Origin: Mytilus californianus
Taxonomy: Eukaryota > Mollusca > Bivalvia > Mytilida > Mytilidae
Assembly (NCBI RefSeq): GCF_021869535.1
Contig: NW_026262581.1
Location: 112,930,771-112,994,770, forward strand
Direction: 5' to 3'
DNA length: 64,000 nucleotides
Each line of letters starts with the position of its first letter. Position 1 is the first letter of the stretch. Shown here one piece after another: positions 50,600 to 61,115 of the stretch. Below the pieces are notes generated by a model. The model had not been told where the DNA came from and ran no database searches. It was given only the letters and a program-made list of their open reading frames with translations. The position numbers and the translations under genes were made by a program.

Positions 50600-51838
50600 G
50601 AATCCGGGTCCGTTCGCCCTGATTCGAGTTCGCCCTAGTACCTGTTCGCCATAATACCTGTTCGCCCTGGGTCCGTTCGCCCTAATTCCTGTTCGCACTG
50701 AGTCCGTTCGCCCTAATTCCTGTTCGCACTGAATCCGTTCGCCCTGATTTCTATTTTCTAAAGTTTGTAGAAATTCCGCCGAAATATTTGGTCAGATCAT
50801 ACGTTTTCGTACGTCTTATGAATTCGTACTATGCATGCGTTTTCAATGGAAATTGTGACGTCACAATGCATTCTTAATAGCACGAAAACCCATGAGACGA
50901 GGATTTATGTTGTATTGATGCTACCAGATAAGGATTTTTCTTTTGATTTGCATTGAATATTCTTGCAAGAATATTCATCATCTTGAATGTGGACAGTATT
51001 TTGAAGAAGAAGAAGAAGAAGTGTTCAGGAACTGGAGACCAAAAAGTTATCTGTATGAATTTATCTTTTTTGAAACCTTGTAACAATTTCAAAACAATCC
51101 AAACAGGTATAACAAGATCCAACTCACTCAACACCTTGAGATCAAAGAAGCCAATTAAGCGGCGAAAACAATTTCCCTTTAATGTCTTACAATTCTTACA
51201 TCATTGTTTTAACTCATTCCAAGCTGACTTTTTTATTTGAATAAACCAATTTCATTATTAATCCACCAAAAATAATAACTACAACAATCAGTGAGACCAA
51301 AGACATCGTAATCATATCTAATCAGCATTCTAAATAACAAAACTTTGAATTTCCGGAATACAAAGGCTTTTCCACCTCAGAAATATATTACCTTAGCTGT
51401 ATTTGGCAAAACTTTTAGGAACTTTGGGTCCTCAATGCTCTTCAACTTCGTACTTTATTTGGCTTATTAACTTTTTTGATTCGAGCGTCACTGATGAGTC
51501 TTTTGTAGACGAAACGTGTGTCTGGCGTACAAAGTTTCAATCTTGGTATCAATGATGAGTTTATTTTCAATCAACAGTCATTAAAAGTAATTCTGAATAA
51601 AAACAAATGTAACAATGAAGCCAATTAGCCTGATTTATGCTCCAAAACAAAAATTTTTTTTTTTAATTTCAATGTTTATTCATGCATTTGGAGATATATT
51701 TTTTTAATATTTACCATTCACATATCTGAATAAGATTACAAAACTTTAAATTAAACCATTAATATTATTTTTTTTATAAAAATTAGGGCGAACGGACCCA
51801 GGGCGAACATGTAATTAGGGCGAACGGACCCGATACCG
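50600..51838. mobile_element. Inverted-repeat element with GTTCGCCCT subterminal repeats and a hammerhead motif
   Basis: The left end carries repeated GGTCCGTTCGCCCT units, seven or more, alternating with CCTGTTCGC variants (50607-50750). The right end carries the same motif inverted, AGGGCGAACGGACCC, twice (51784-51831). An 8 bp TATTATAA duplication flanks it. It lies inside the 3' UTR of a Penelope element. The 95-codon open frame at 50953-51240 has a poly-Lys run from a GAA microsatellite and looks spurious. No transposase is seen, so it is probably non-autonomous. Confidence 0.65.
51485..51528 (+). ncRNA. Hammerhead ribozyme motif (type I-like, short stem III)
   Basis: The core reads CTGATGA (51491-51497), a hairpin GTC/GAC with loop TTTTGTA (51498-51510), then GAAA (51511-51514). 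Stem I is GCGTCA (51485-51490) against TGGCGT (51523-51528), six pairs including two G-U. Stem III is two pairs, AC/GT, around the loop GTGT. The cleavage triplet is GTC at 51520-51522. All invariant core bases are present. Hammerheads of this compact form are known from animal Penelope elements and retrozymes. Confidence 0.8.
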
Positions 51839-51846
51839 TATTATAA
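51839..51846 (+). repeat. Target-site duplication, right side of nested inverted-repeat element
   Basis: TATTATAA, matching 50592-50599. Penelope 3' UTR sequence resumes after it. Confidence 0.65.
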
Positions 51847-52099
51847 CAGAACAATAAGTACAGAGCCACGTCATATGTACCAAAGAAACACATAAAGTCA
51901 CACGCACAAAACACACCAGCAAAAAAGGAGGACAACACAAACACATTGACGGGATGTATAAGTACCGAGCCACGTCAAATGAACATCACAAAAAAAATAG
52001 ACCAAACAGTAAAAGTAATATTAATAATAGAACAAAGACAAATAAAAGAACAATATAACACGTTATTAAGATGATAAGCAACGTCAGTACGCAGAATCT

Positions 52100-52836
52100 A
52101 TACATCAAGACCATCATGTACTATTTGTGAACTTGATACGAAATATTTATCAACAAGGTCTTGGTACCTTCCGATGAACTTTTTTTAGAAGAAGGACGAG
52201 ACGTTCTTTGACATACCCCTGGTTTATCAACTTTCTGCTCAGACACTGGTGACGTTTTACAAAGTCTGAGTAGGAGCTGCAAGCTCTTGAATATCGAATA
52301 AGTTGAGAAATGTATATCCCATATGCAGGTGAAGTTGGTATATTGCTACTAAGGTGGGGGAAATTGATAATTTCAAAATTAAAATCGTCTCGTTTGTCAT
52401 AGATTCTGGTACTGAAATGACTGTGTATGTCAAATTCGAGGTATAAGTCTAAAAATGAGGCGGAGGAAGTCGTGTCTGTTGTTTCTTTAATTTCTAGTTC
52501 TGGGGGATATATTAATGGAACCCAATCGGAAAAGTTCGGATTGTTAATGGAAAGAACATCATCAATATATCTGAAAGTGAAACTAAATAATCTGGCTTCC
52601 TTGATATTCTTGTTTTTGACAAGTGTCTGAAGGAACTCCGATTCATATGAAAATAAGAAGAGGTCGGCAAGGAGAGGCGCACAGTTCCTTCCCATAGGAA
52701 TGCCGAAATGTTGAAAAAGTCTACCTCCAAATTCAACAAATATGTTGTCGATAAGAAACTCCAGCATACTGATCGCTTGTTCCTCTAAGAGTGCAAGCTG
52801 AATATATACAATATAATGTACATTGAGTATTAGCAT
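52100..52836 (-). pseudogene. Penelope-like reverse transcriptase, C-terminal half, minus strand
   Basis: The encoded segments, in order, are AISMLEFLIDNIFVEFGG, GIPMGRNCAPLLADLF, TFRYIDDVLSINNPNF with the catalytic Asp pair, SASFLDLYLEF, YDKRDDFNFEIINFPHL and YGIYISQLIRYSRACSS. This matches the fingers-to-thumb order of Naiad-type reverse transcriptases. An extra A in the run near 52183 shifts the last 40 or so residues. The + strand copy at 58777 shows the uninterrupted ending. Sequence upstream of about 52800 is not coding. Confidence 0.85.
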
Positions 52837-52989
52837 ACTGATTCAGCCAGCGAAATAAGTTTATGATGCTCTATCATGTTTTAACTTTATATATGACAGA
52901 TATAAGAAAATGAGTTCAAAATTGTAACAATTGAATGTAGACATGCGTATTGTCTTTACTTTGATATTTACAATAGACAGATTAATCAG

Positions 52990-53505
52990 TTATAGATAGT
53001 CCCGTCTTATGTTGGAGCATTCTAAAATAAAGTTTGCTACAAATTTACTATTTGCATTAAAGAGTACTGTAATGGCTTCGTTTGGAGAGAGTTCGTCAAC
53101 GTTTACTGTGTGAATAGATAGTAACTCGTGGAACAGATTGTTTCTTGCATCAATATAACGGTCACAATAGATGAGGAAATGTGTTTCGTCTTCAGCCGAA
53201 CCTAAACCACACAATTTACAAAAACGTAGATAAACTGGAATGTTTCTGTAAAGACCTAGTTCAACTTCTAATTGAAAGGTTCCAGAGCGAATCCTTGCAA
53301 TTGCTGAACGTTGTACTCTTGATAAATGTCTTTTTACGTATGCTTCCGTTAAGAATTCACATTTAAAATATCTATACGTTCTCAGTTTTGGCATTGTACG
53401 CACTTCAGTTATCCACCTATCTCTTAAGTCATCTACGCATTTACTTTTGGCTGTTTCTATCACGCACGTAGTTGTAGAAATTTTGTCGCTACTGTAGTTA
53501 ATCAA
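52990..53505 (-). pseudogene. LINE C-terminal region with Cys/His motif, minus strand
   Basis: A 171-residue open segment containing QRSAIARIRSGTFQLEVELG, then CKLCGLGSAEDETHFLIYC. The latter is a C-x2-C...H-x4-C motif of the kind that ends many Jockey/I-group non-LTR retrotransposon proteins. It continues, with breaks, the reverse transcriptase remnants at 53510-54350 on the same strand. The clade was not determined. Confidence 0.7.
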
Positions 53506-54350
53506 ATGCGTAAGATTACAAGTGTTTAAAATTATCTCGATACTGTTAAATCAGGTATTCTTGTAGCGTGTAGAGGTTTCAACGTCCCAACGGAACACTT
53601 TCAGCAAAGTCTATAGTCTGACATTTTCATGAGGCGACACAACAGGCGTATCGCATAACACTGTGTATGAATATATATTCGAAGCCTTCCTATATCCCCC
53701 AAAGCAGCAGGAAACAAAGCGCATTTGCTAATGCCAAGGAATATCCTTATTGCTCTGTATTGTAATCTCTCCAGTGAGTCATAGCGCTTTTTACCTTATA
53801 CTCCAGACGCATAATCCATAACTGGGATTACATATCTTTGTGTATATATCGAAGTCTATATTTCCCATATGCAAGAATTTGGATATAAACGAACCCAATG
53901 ATCTGCTAGATGCCGCTAACAGCTCATTAACAGAAACCTTAAAGTCAATGTTTTCGGATAGTGTAAGACCAAAATAACGGTACTTTCTAACGTAATCTAG
54001 TTCCTTTTGTCCCAGTCTAAACACAACATCTGATCTACTGGCAGATGCCTTACGAACATGCATGGTTTTTTTTTTTTCAATGTTCACATTAAGGAGATTT
54101 TTCTTTGTCCAATCATGTAGAACGTTGAGCTGAGACTGTTAGCATTCACTTGAGTCCAAAATGAGAAAGACGTTATCCGCGTAGAATAAACAACTAAGCA
54201 TGTCGTTTCCGACAAATACTCCTTGCGAAAGACCTTTAATAAGCGGCAATTAATTTTTAATAAATAATGCAATGTTACCATGAATTCCCACACAAAACTT
54301 ATATCTTGTGAATAGCTCTTTAGTGTTTATAATATTTCGTGACATTTGAT
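53506..54350 (-). pseudogene. LINE reverse transcriptase remnant, minus strand
   Basis: On the minus strand several frames in turn give GLSQGVFVGND, FYADNVFLILDSSEC (a YADD box decayed to YADN), LNVLHDWTKKNLLNVN, KTMHVRKASASRS, KYRYFGLTLSEN and LERLQYRAIRIFLG. This is the order of the palm and thumb of a non-LTR reverse transcriptase. Stops and frameshifts separate the pieces, for example before 54084 and around 53790. Confidence 0.7.
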
Positions 54351-54664
54351 TTCAAGGGGCCTAAAAGTGACCTTGTTATGTCTGGTTCGTTCATGACAAA
54401 ATACCAACAAAACGAAATTACCAAGGCATGCAACTATGTAAGGAACATATCCTGTCCTCTGTTCTGTCTCGTTATTTTTTTTAGAATCTATGTCACTTTA
54501 TTAAGTCGATAGTAACTTACTATTCAACTTTAAATGTATGATCTGTTTTCACAGAGGGATGCTATTTTGAAAAAAAAAAGAGATGAAAATATTTGTATTT
54601 CAAATAAACCACTTGTATAATCAAATGATTCTTTGATATTTGGTCATATCTAAGACTTTTCAAG
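54351..54664. other. Intronic sequence, no gene recognised
   Basis: AT-rich sequence with no recognised open frame or repeat. Confidence 0.4.
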
Positions 54665-54990
54665 TGAAGCATGAGCAAACTCCATACCGTATAGTCAGCT
54701 ATAACAGGCCCCGTGTTGACGAAAGGTGAAACGATTGAATCACGAAAAATAGCGGCCTGATTTTTGAAAAAAAAACTAAACTAAAAACAGATATAACAGA
54801 AAGCAACACACGACAACAACTGAATTACAGGCGTCTGGCTTAGCATTCACATACAGAATGTGGCGGTGTTTAACATGTTTGTAAGCGCTCAACCCTCCCC
54901 TTACCCGGGACCATGGAATAACAGCATAACATAAGAACAAAGAGTTAAAAAGAAGTTGGAATGGCTTGACTCAACAAATCTACAAAAAAA
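54665..54990 (-). repeat. Penelope-like 3' end fragment
   Basis: It shares with 29360-29700 and 31775-32130 the blocks CATACCGTATAGTCAGCTAT, GAATTACAGGCGTCTG, ATGTGGCGGTGTTTAACATG and a CCGGGACCATGG variant. It is oriented opposite to the Naiad 3' UTR at 20100-20400. Confidence 0.6.
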
Positions 54991-55663
54991 AACTACTAAC
55001 ATGAAAACAAAAGCCACAAATTACCGATCTAGGAGTACTCGCTGTTACTGAAAGCAGGTTTAAAGTCATTAACAACTAATAAATTATTATGTTCTCACAG
55101 TCTAAAGTATAAATCGGTACACATCTAACTGATTTAGATTAAGAACTTTAAAAAAGTCTGAGAAGTTTACGTTTCATTTTAAGCAATTTAATTTTCTTAC
55201 AGATTAGCTGCTTTTTAATTACTGTACCAGGTTTTTGGTTTTGGGTTTAGCAGTATGATCTTTTACTAGAGAAGTTTCTTTTAGGGCTAAAACGTAGTTG
55301 AAGGGAATTTCGTATAATGCATATTCAAAATTCATCAAAACAGTATACTTCATAAGTAATTTATGAGATGGTAATCACCACTGACTAGATAGTTATACAT
55401 TCTGTGTGTGGAATTGACAGTAAGAAGTTGTTTTGCTTTGAGTGCATTTTAAACTAAAAGGTGACAAAAGAGGTGTTTGTTCTCACATTGTTACAGGTAT
55501 GGCGTATTTATTCTTCAGATAAATTCTTTTCGCTTTATTCGTATTTTATAATATTCAGTTGATCGAATTGATTATCCTCTTAATAAACTATTTATTTTGG
55601 TTTAAGTAAAATGCAAAATACTATAGATAATTGTCATTTTTTAAATTTTTTTTTATGTTTCAG
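54991..55663. other. Intron upstream of the Ser/Thr-rich exon, nothing recognised
   Basis: It ends with a pyrimidine tract and the TTTCAG acceptor at 55658-55663. No exon or repeat is evident. Confidence 0.45.
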
Positions 55664-56869
55664 ATTCTACCTCTTCTATGTCTACTGAAGTAAATTCAAA
55701 CGGTTATGTCAGTATAACTGAAAACACATTAGCATTAGAGCCGACCTCTGAACCAAGTTTGTAGCAAAGTAGTCCAAACCATGTGTCAAATGTAATAAAG
55801 ACACATGAAACACTACCTTCAGCTGATGCATTTTCTGTAACCACCGAAGAGTATAACAGCCGTTCAACCTCAAAGGATATCCTCGGAAATTCAACAACAT
55901 ATGATTTGTTTACAAGAAATCTGGGACCAAGCACAGAACAATTACCAAACAAAACCGATTTAGATATTTCGACCACTAAATTAACTGACCATTTGGATAT
56001 AACAACCTCTGCGACAAACCAAGCTTATAAGACACCCCACATAGATGATACTAGCAGCATGTACATAACCTCTGCGACAAACAAAGATTATACGGGACCG
56101 TACATAGATGGTACTAGCGGCATGGAAATTACAACATCTGCGACAAACAAAGATTATACGGGACCGTACATGGATGGTACTAGCGGCAGGGAAATTACAA
56201 CCTCTGCGACAAACAAAGATTATACAGGACCGTTCATAGATGGTACTAGCGGCATGGAAATTACAACATCTGCGACAAACAAAGATTATACGGGACCGTA
56301 CATAGATGATACTAGCAGCATGGACATAACCTCTGCGACAAACAAAGATTATACGGGACCGTACATAGATGGTAATAGCGGCATGGAAATTACAACTTCT
56401 GCGACAAACAAAGATTATACGGGACCGTACATAGATGGTACTAGCGGCATGGCAATTACAACATCTGCGACAAAAGAAGATTATACGGGACCGTACATAG
56501 ATGGTACTAGCGGCATGGAAATTACAACTTCTGCGACAAACAAAGATTATACGGGACCGTTCATAGATGGTACTAGCGGCATGGCAATTACAACATCTGC
56601 GACAAACAAAGATTATACGGGACCGTACATAGATGGTACTAGCGGCATGGAAATTACAACCTCTGCGACAAACAAAGATTATACGGGGTCGTACATAGAG
56701 GGTACTAGCGGCATGGAAATAACATCCTCTACGACAAACAAAGATTATACGGGACCGGACATAGATGGTACTAGCAGCATGAAAATTACTAATACCACGA
56801 CCCCTGTTGCTGCCTCAGCAAATAGTGCATCAGGTTGCGATATAAACTCGAACTGTTTTAACTCAGGAT
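55664..56869 (+). CDS. Ser/Thr-rich mucin-like stalk exon of the SRCR gene, with an in-frame TAG
   Basis: A 1,206 nt exon (402 codons) bounded by a poly-T tract with TTTCAG acceptor and a GAT/GTAAGT donor. It enters and leaves in phase 1, exactly as the SRCR exons do. It encodes a Ser/Thr/Pro-rich stretch, then 11 clear copies and one decayed copy of a roughly 22-residue repeat (56020-56790, core ITTSATNKDYTGPYIDG). It closes with a short Cys-containing segment. Such regions are typically O-glycosylated stalks. The TAG at 55762-55764 interrupts the frame after 32 full codons, yet the composition is the same on both sides. This may be a nonsense allele or a base error. The link to the SRCR exons is inferred from phase and position. 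Confidence 0.7.
56020..56790 (+). repeat. 66 bp coding minisatellite (22-residue repeat)
   Basis: About 12 copies of 66 bp, two of them 63 bp because one Thr codon is missing. Each encodes a SATNKDYTGP-type core with small substitutions (PF/PY, IDG/IDD, GME/GMA). The repeat keeps frame throughout. Confidence 0.9.
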
Positions 56870-58776
56870 GTAAGTATTATGTCTTTTATATTGTAGATAT
56901 ATTCAATATCCAAATTACCTTAAAGATAAATCGGAAAACGATGTTTTTTGTTTAGTTGTTTATATCTTTCCTCTATTCTATTGCACCAACTGTCGGTATA
57001 TTCCTTAACATTGTGCTAAACAATTCATAACCTAGCAATTCTTGCCACCTTAAAAAAAAAGTGCATATATCTGAGACTGACATTCTGTGTCTAAACCACT
57101 GCATTTTCAGTTCACATTACGCAGATACACAGATCACGCATTTGACACTGAAAAAGTTATATCATTGATGCACTTGTAAGTTTTTCCAAAGCGTTATTTA
57201 CTTGCGAAGTTTATGATTATTTTGATTTCAATTAGAAGAAGATTAACCAATCATCTTTAGCTGAGATGGAAAACTTTATGACAAAAAAGTTTCCCAATTC
57301 CCTTTAAAAGTAGTCACATGCAGTATTTAAGATACAGTAAGATTCAGGCTTTTTGATGTATTTTCTGTTATGAAATCATAGATTTCTAAAAAGAGAGATA
57401 AGATACCAAGGGGACATTCAAAATTCATAAGTCGGAAAGAAACTGACAACGCCGTGGCCAAAAAAACAAAAGACGACGAAAAGACAGACAAGTCAACAAA
57501 ACCCTATATAGAGAATTAAATATTGAGTAACACGAACTACACCAAAAAACTGGATAGTTTAAAGTAATAAAAGATGTCCCATATCTCCTTTATTAACGTA
57601 TTTCCCAAACGTTGGTAAAGACCTTAGTATATTTCTAATTAAGGTCTCCTACGTTGGAAAAAACCTTATTGTTTTTCTAATGTTTTTTTTTTTTTTTTAA
57701 AGTTAAATTTGGACCATCGATACACCTCACCATGGAGTATTACCAGATGATCCTGTGAAGGATTTCATTATCCCCTTTAGAAGTTATCTCACTTTTATTT
57801 TTTCGAAATCCCCCTCCCTCGTTGTTTTTTAAGATAGCATGACCTTATTTGGACAATAGGTAGATCTCATCATGAAGTATTAACAGATGACCCTGCATAG
57901 GATTTCATCATCCCCATTTAGAGTTATATCCCCTTGAAACAATTTCTTTTATCTGCATATATCTTTAAAAGTGTTACAGCTATAATCGATCTGGAAATGG
58001 CAACATGTACAGGAACAGAAGGCAATGTTGATTAACATTAACAATAGGTGTGTTATCAACCCTTATAAGAGTTATTTCTCTTTATATATTATACACAATT
58101 TTTGAAAAATTAAATTTCGAGAACCGGAAGTCGTAGAGACATGGGACCTTCGCCAATAATCTTAAGTTCATGCGACCTTTCATTTGCAACCAAGGTCAAA
58201 GGTCATAGAGTGTAAAAAGTTTTTAAGTTTAAATTTCAAACTTGAATGTTAAGAAAACGATGGGAGATAGCTGCAAATACACAGCATATAAATGTTCCTC
58301 TCGAAGAGCTCTACATTTTATACATTAGACCCGAAACTGGGGCAAACATTTCTGAATCAACAACAGCCACCTGAATTTTTTTAGAAATTTAAGAGTTTAT
58401 TATGACTATTGAACAGCGGTATACTACTGTTGCCTTTATTTAACATGGTTATATGTTTGACTAAATAACAAAAACATTTGACAAAAAACAAAGTAAAAAT
58501 TAGCAGTTTGAATTTTTCATGTTTTACATTGACTTTGTTAGTTTGATAAGTTCTATTTATCAAATTGATATTGCATCATTGTTTGGACTTTGCCAAATGG
58601 GGTCATGTGACATATCACATTGAACGTCTAAATGAGTTCTATTCAAAAATGAAAATGTCAAACCCCCTTTTTCATCCTAAAGAGAAGGGTGTGCTCATTA
58701 AGTGCAAAAATTAAAACTTCTAAGATGGCACGGTTATCGCATAACAAATGAAAGTCCATAAAATGTACATATCAAA
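56870..58776. repeat. Intron with dispersed and tandem repeats, no gene recognised
   Basis: It contains a stretch at 57400-57545 (GATACCAAGGGGACATTC, then AACTGACAACGCCGTGGC) that looks like a dispersed repeat. There are two copies of a repeat of about 139 bp at 57705 and 57844 (both with GAGTATTA or GAAGTATTA and GGATTTCAT). From about 58690 there is the edge of a minisatellite that resumes after the Penelope insertion. The 60-codon frame on the minus strand at 58381-58563 looks spurious. Confidence 0.5.
58769..58776 (+). repeat. Target-site duplication, left side of Penelope fragment
   Basis: ATATCAAA, repeated at 60155-60162. Confidence 0.6.
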
Positions 58777-60154
58777 GAAGCCAGGTTATTTAATTTCACT
58801 TTCAGATATATTGATGATGTTCTTTCCATTAACAATCCGAACTTTTCTGATTGGGTTCCATTAATATATCCACCAGAACTAGAAATTAAAGAAACAACAG
58901 ACACGGCTTCCTCCGCCTCATTTTTAGACTTATACCTCGAATTTAACATACACAGTCATCTCAGTACCAGAATCTATGACAAACGAGACGATTTTAATTT
59001 TGAAATTATCAATTTCCCCCACCTTAGCAATATACCAACTTCACCTGCATATGGGATATACATCTCCCAACTTATTCGGTATTCAAGAGCTTGCAGCTCC
59101 TACTCAGACTTTGTAAAACGTCACCAGTGTCTGAGCAGAAAGTTGATGAACCAGGGGTATGTCAAAGAACGTCTCGTCCTTTTTCTAAAAAAGTTCATCG
59201 GAAGGTACCAAGACCTTGTTGATAAATATTCCGTATCAACTTCACAAATAATACACGATGGTCTTGAAGTATAGATTCTGCGTACTGACGTTGTTTATTA
59301 TCTTAATAACGTGTTATAGTATTCTTTAATTTGTCTTTATTAATATTACTTTTACTGTTAAGTCTGTTTTTTGAAATATCCATTTGACGTGACTCTGTAC
59401 TTATTTTTCCCGTCATACTTTGAACGACACAATTATTTTATTTATTAATATTGCTTTTACTGTTAAGTCTGTTTTTTGTGATACACATTTGACGTGACTC
59501 TGTACTTATGTATCCCGTCATACTTTGAACCACAAAATTATTTTATTTATTAATATTACTTTTACTGTTAAGTCTGTTTTTTGTGATATCCATTTTACGC
59601 GACTCTGTACTTATGTATCCCGTCATACTTTGAACGACAAAATTAATTTATGTCTACCTGTGCGAATTTTAAAACGCGCGATTTTACGCCAGTACTTAAT
59701 ACATTCCATCCTTTATGGGTGGATTTTACATAGATAAATAAAATCATATAATAAAAAAGCAAAATGAGGATGTTAAATTTGATGTATGCCTTTTTGTTCT
59801 TCTTCGTTACATTTGTTTGTTTTTATAGTGATTAAGATGATAACACAATGTTGACTGCTGTACCCTTATTTTTGACATTTTTACCTATTGTGTCTGTTTG
59901 TTTTGTTCACGCATCGTTGTCAATATAATGGAATTTGATGCGACTGTCATACAAGTGAGAGGTTTAGCTAGCTATAAAACCAGGTTCAATCCACCATTTT
60001 CTACATAAGAAAATGCCTGTCCCAAGTCAGGAATATGACAGTTGTTATCCATTCATTTGATGTGTTTGAGCTTTTGATTTTGCCATTTGATTAGGGACTT
60101 TCCTTTTTGAATTTTCCTCGGAGTTCAGTATTTTTGTGATTTTACTTTTTTCAA
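58777..60154 (+). mobile_element. Penelope-like (Naiad-type) element, 5'-truncated, + strand
   Basis: A 1.4 kb insertion holding the C-terminal part of the reverse transcriptase (58777-59273) and a complete-looking 3' UTR. The UTR contains three tandem copies of a block of about 105 bp (starting near 59338, 59448 and 59549, each with TTACTTTTACTGTTAAGTCT) and the shared terminal sequence ending in TTTGTGATTTTACTTTTTT. An 8 bp ATATCAAA duplication flanks it. It is a close relative of the minus-strand copy at 49834-52860. Confidence 0.8.
58784..59273 (+). pseudogene. Penelope-like reverse transcriptase C-terminal fragment, + strand
   Basis: One frame, open to the TAG at 59271-59273, encodes FRYIDDVLSINNPNFSDW, SASFLDLYLEF, YDKRDDFNFEIINFPHL, YGIYISQLIRYSRAC, then KKFIGRYQDLVDKYSVSTSQ. 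There is no proper start because the element is truncated. Apart from that the segment is unbroken, and it preserves the ending that is frameshifted in the copy at 52100. Confidence 0.8.
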
Positions 60155-60629
60155 ATATCAAATTTTTTTCCCGAAAAGTGGGTTGGGTTGCAAAAAAATA
60201 ATTTTCTATAAAGGTAAGGTTGTCGCCTATCAATTGAAAGGTCGTAATGTGTACATTTCAAATATCAGACTTTTAAAGGGATCTTAAGTGCAAAAAAACT
60301 TCCTAGAAGATGGTGTTGTCGCATATTAAATTAAAGGTCATCAAGTCTACATTACAAATTTCATACTTCTGATCTCGTAAATTTAGGTGGATAGGATCAT
60401 AGAGTGCGAAAAGTGAAGAGTTTAAGAAGGTACGATTGTCGCATATCAAATGAAAGGTCGTAAAGAGTACATTACAAATATCAGACTTTTAAGGGAAAGA
60501 CCTTTCAATTGTTTTACAAACAATTGAGATACTAGTTCATTTTAATGTTCGAGCAATACTAATTGCATGGATCTTTGTTTTAACGATGGGTATATATTAA
60601 GAAAATAATATTGTTATTTTTATTCACAG
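60155..60629. repeat. Intronic minisatellite of about 110-125 bp, interrupted by the Penelope insertion
   Basis: Diverged copies share GTCGC.TAT.AAATTGAAAGGTC and TACATT.CAAATATCAGACTTTTAA. Copies begin near 60210, 60310 and 60430, and one lies on the other side of the insertion near 58690. The acceptor TATTCACAG of the last exon is at 60621-60629. Confidence 0.55.
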
Positions 60630-60712
60630 GTGACGATCAAAAAAGATTCCACAGCATTACTACTATGCTACTACTATTACTAGTAGCTAGCCTTGCATCG
60701 AAGTACTGTTAA
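60630..60712 (+). CDS. Last exon of the SRCR gene: hydrophobic C-terminal tail
   Basis: After the acceptor TATTCACAG, the first two bases complete a Cys codon with the phase 1 base left by the Ser/Thr-rich exon. The exon then reads CDDQKRFHSITTM, followed by a run of hydrophobic residues (LLLLLVASLA), and ends SKYC with TAA at 60710-60712. A hydrophobic tail this close to the C-terminus, after small polar residues, fits a GPI-attachment signal or a minimal membrane anchor. The first AATAAA downstream is at 61110. Confidence 0.7.
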
Positions 60713-61109
60713 GTTTTCAATCTTGTCAGATTGTCTTTTCTGTGATATATCTTTTCTAGTGCCTTCGATTTCTAATGAGATATTTTTTTCTTTTTTTTTC
60801 TTTTCATATATTTTATACAAGCGATTTTATATATATATGGAATATTTTGCAATCATTTTAAATATTTAAATGTTGTTTCTTCTCTTGTATTATAACTTTT
60901 ATTTTTAATACCGTTTAAAAACCAACTTCTAGAATGTTATACATTGCATTTTTAAATATTTACATGCACATTTTATGTATTGGTTTTATTGTTATTGTTG
61001 TTAATTATTTCTTTATCAATTTTAAAATGATTTCTTATTTATTCATGTTAAAACGTTTTTTTTTTTACCAAATAGACCTTTGTTCTTCTGCATCTTTCTT
61101 AAACATTTC

Positions 61110-61115
61110 AATAAA
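61110..61115 (+). promoter_or_regulatory. Candidate polyadenylation signal
   Basis: AATAAA, the first such hexamer after the stop at 60712, about 400 bp downstream. The 3' UTR between is AT-rich and without other features. Confidence 0.5.

Larger units (their letters stand above)
49834..52860 (-). mobile_element. Penelope-like (Naiad-type) element, minus strand, split by a nested insertion
   Basis: The coding part is at 52100-52836. The 3' UTR runs down to about 49834 and matches the element ending at 60154 in reverse, including the CCATTTTCTA..TTTGAAAATGCCTGTACC-like block. The 3' UTR is interrupted at 50600-51838 by an inverted-repeat element. The 3' end abuts a GAAT microsatellite; insertion near microsatellites is a reported bias of Naiad elements. 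The 5' part of the element is missing or scrambled beyond about 52800. Confidence 0.75.

Noticed and set aside
51000-51022. Poly-Lys stretch in the open frame at 50953-51240
   Set aside because: Encoded by a GAA microsatellite; the frame has no other support.
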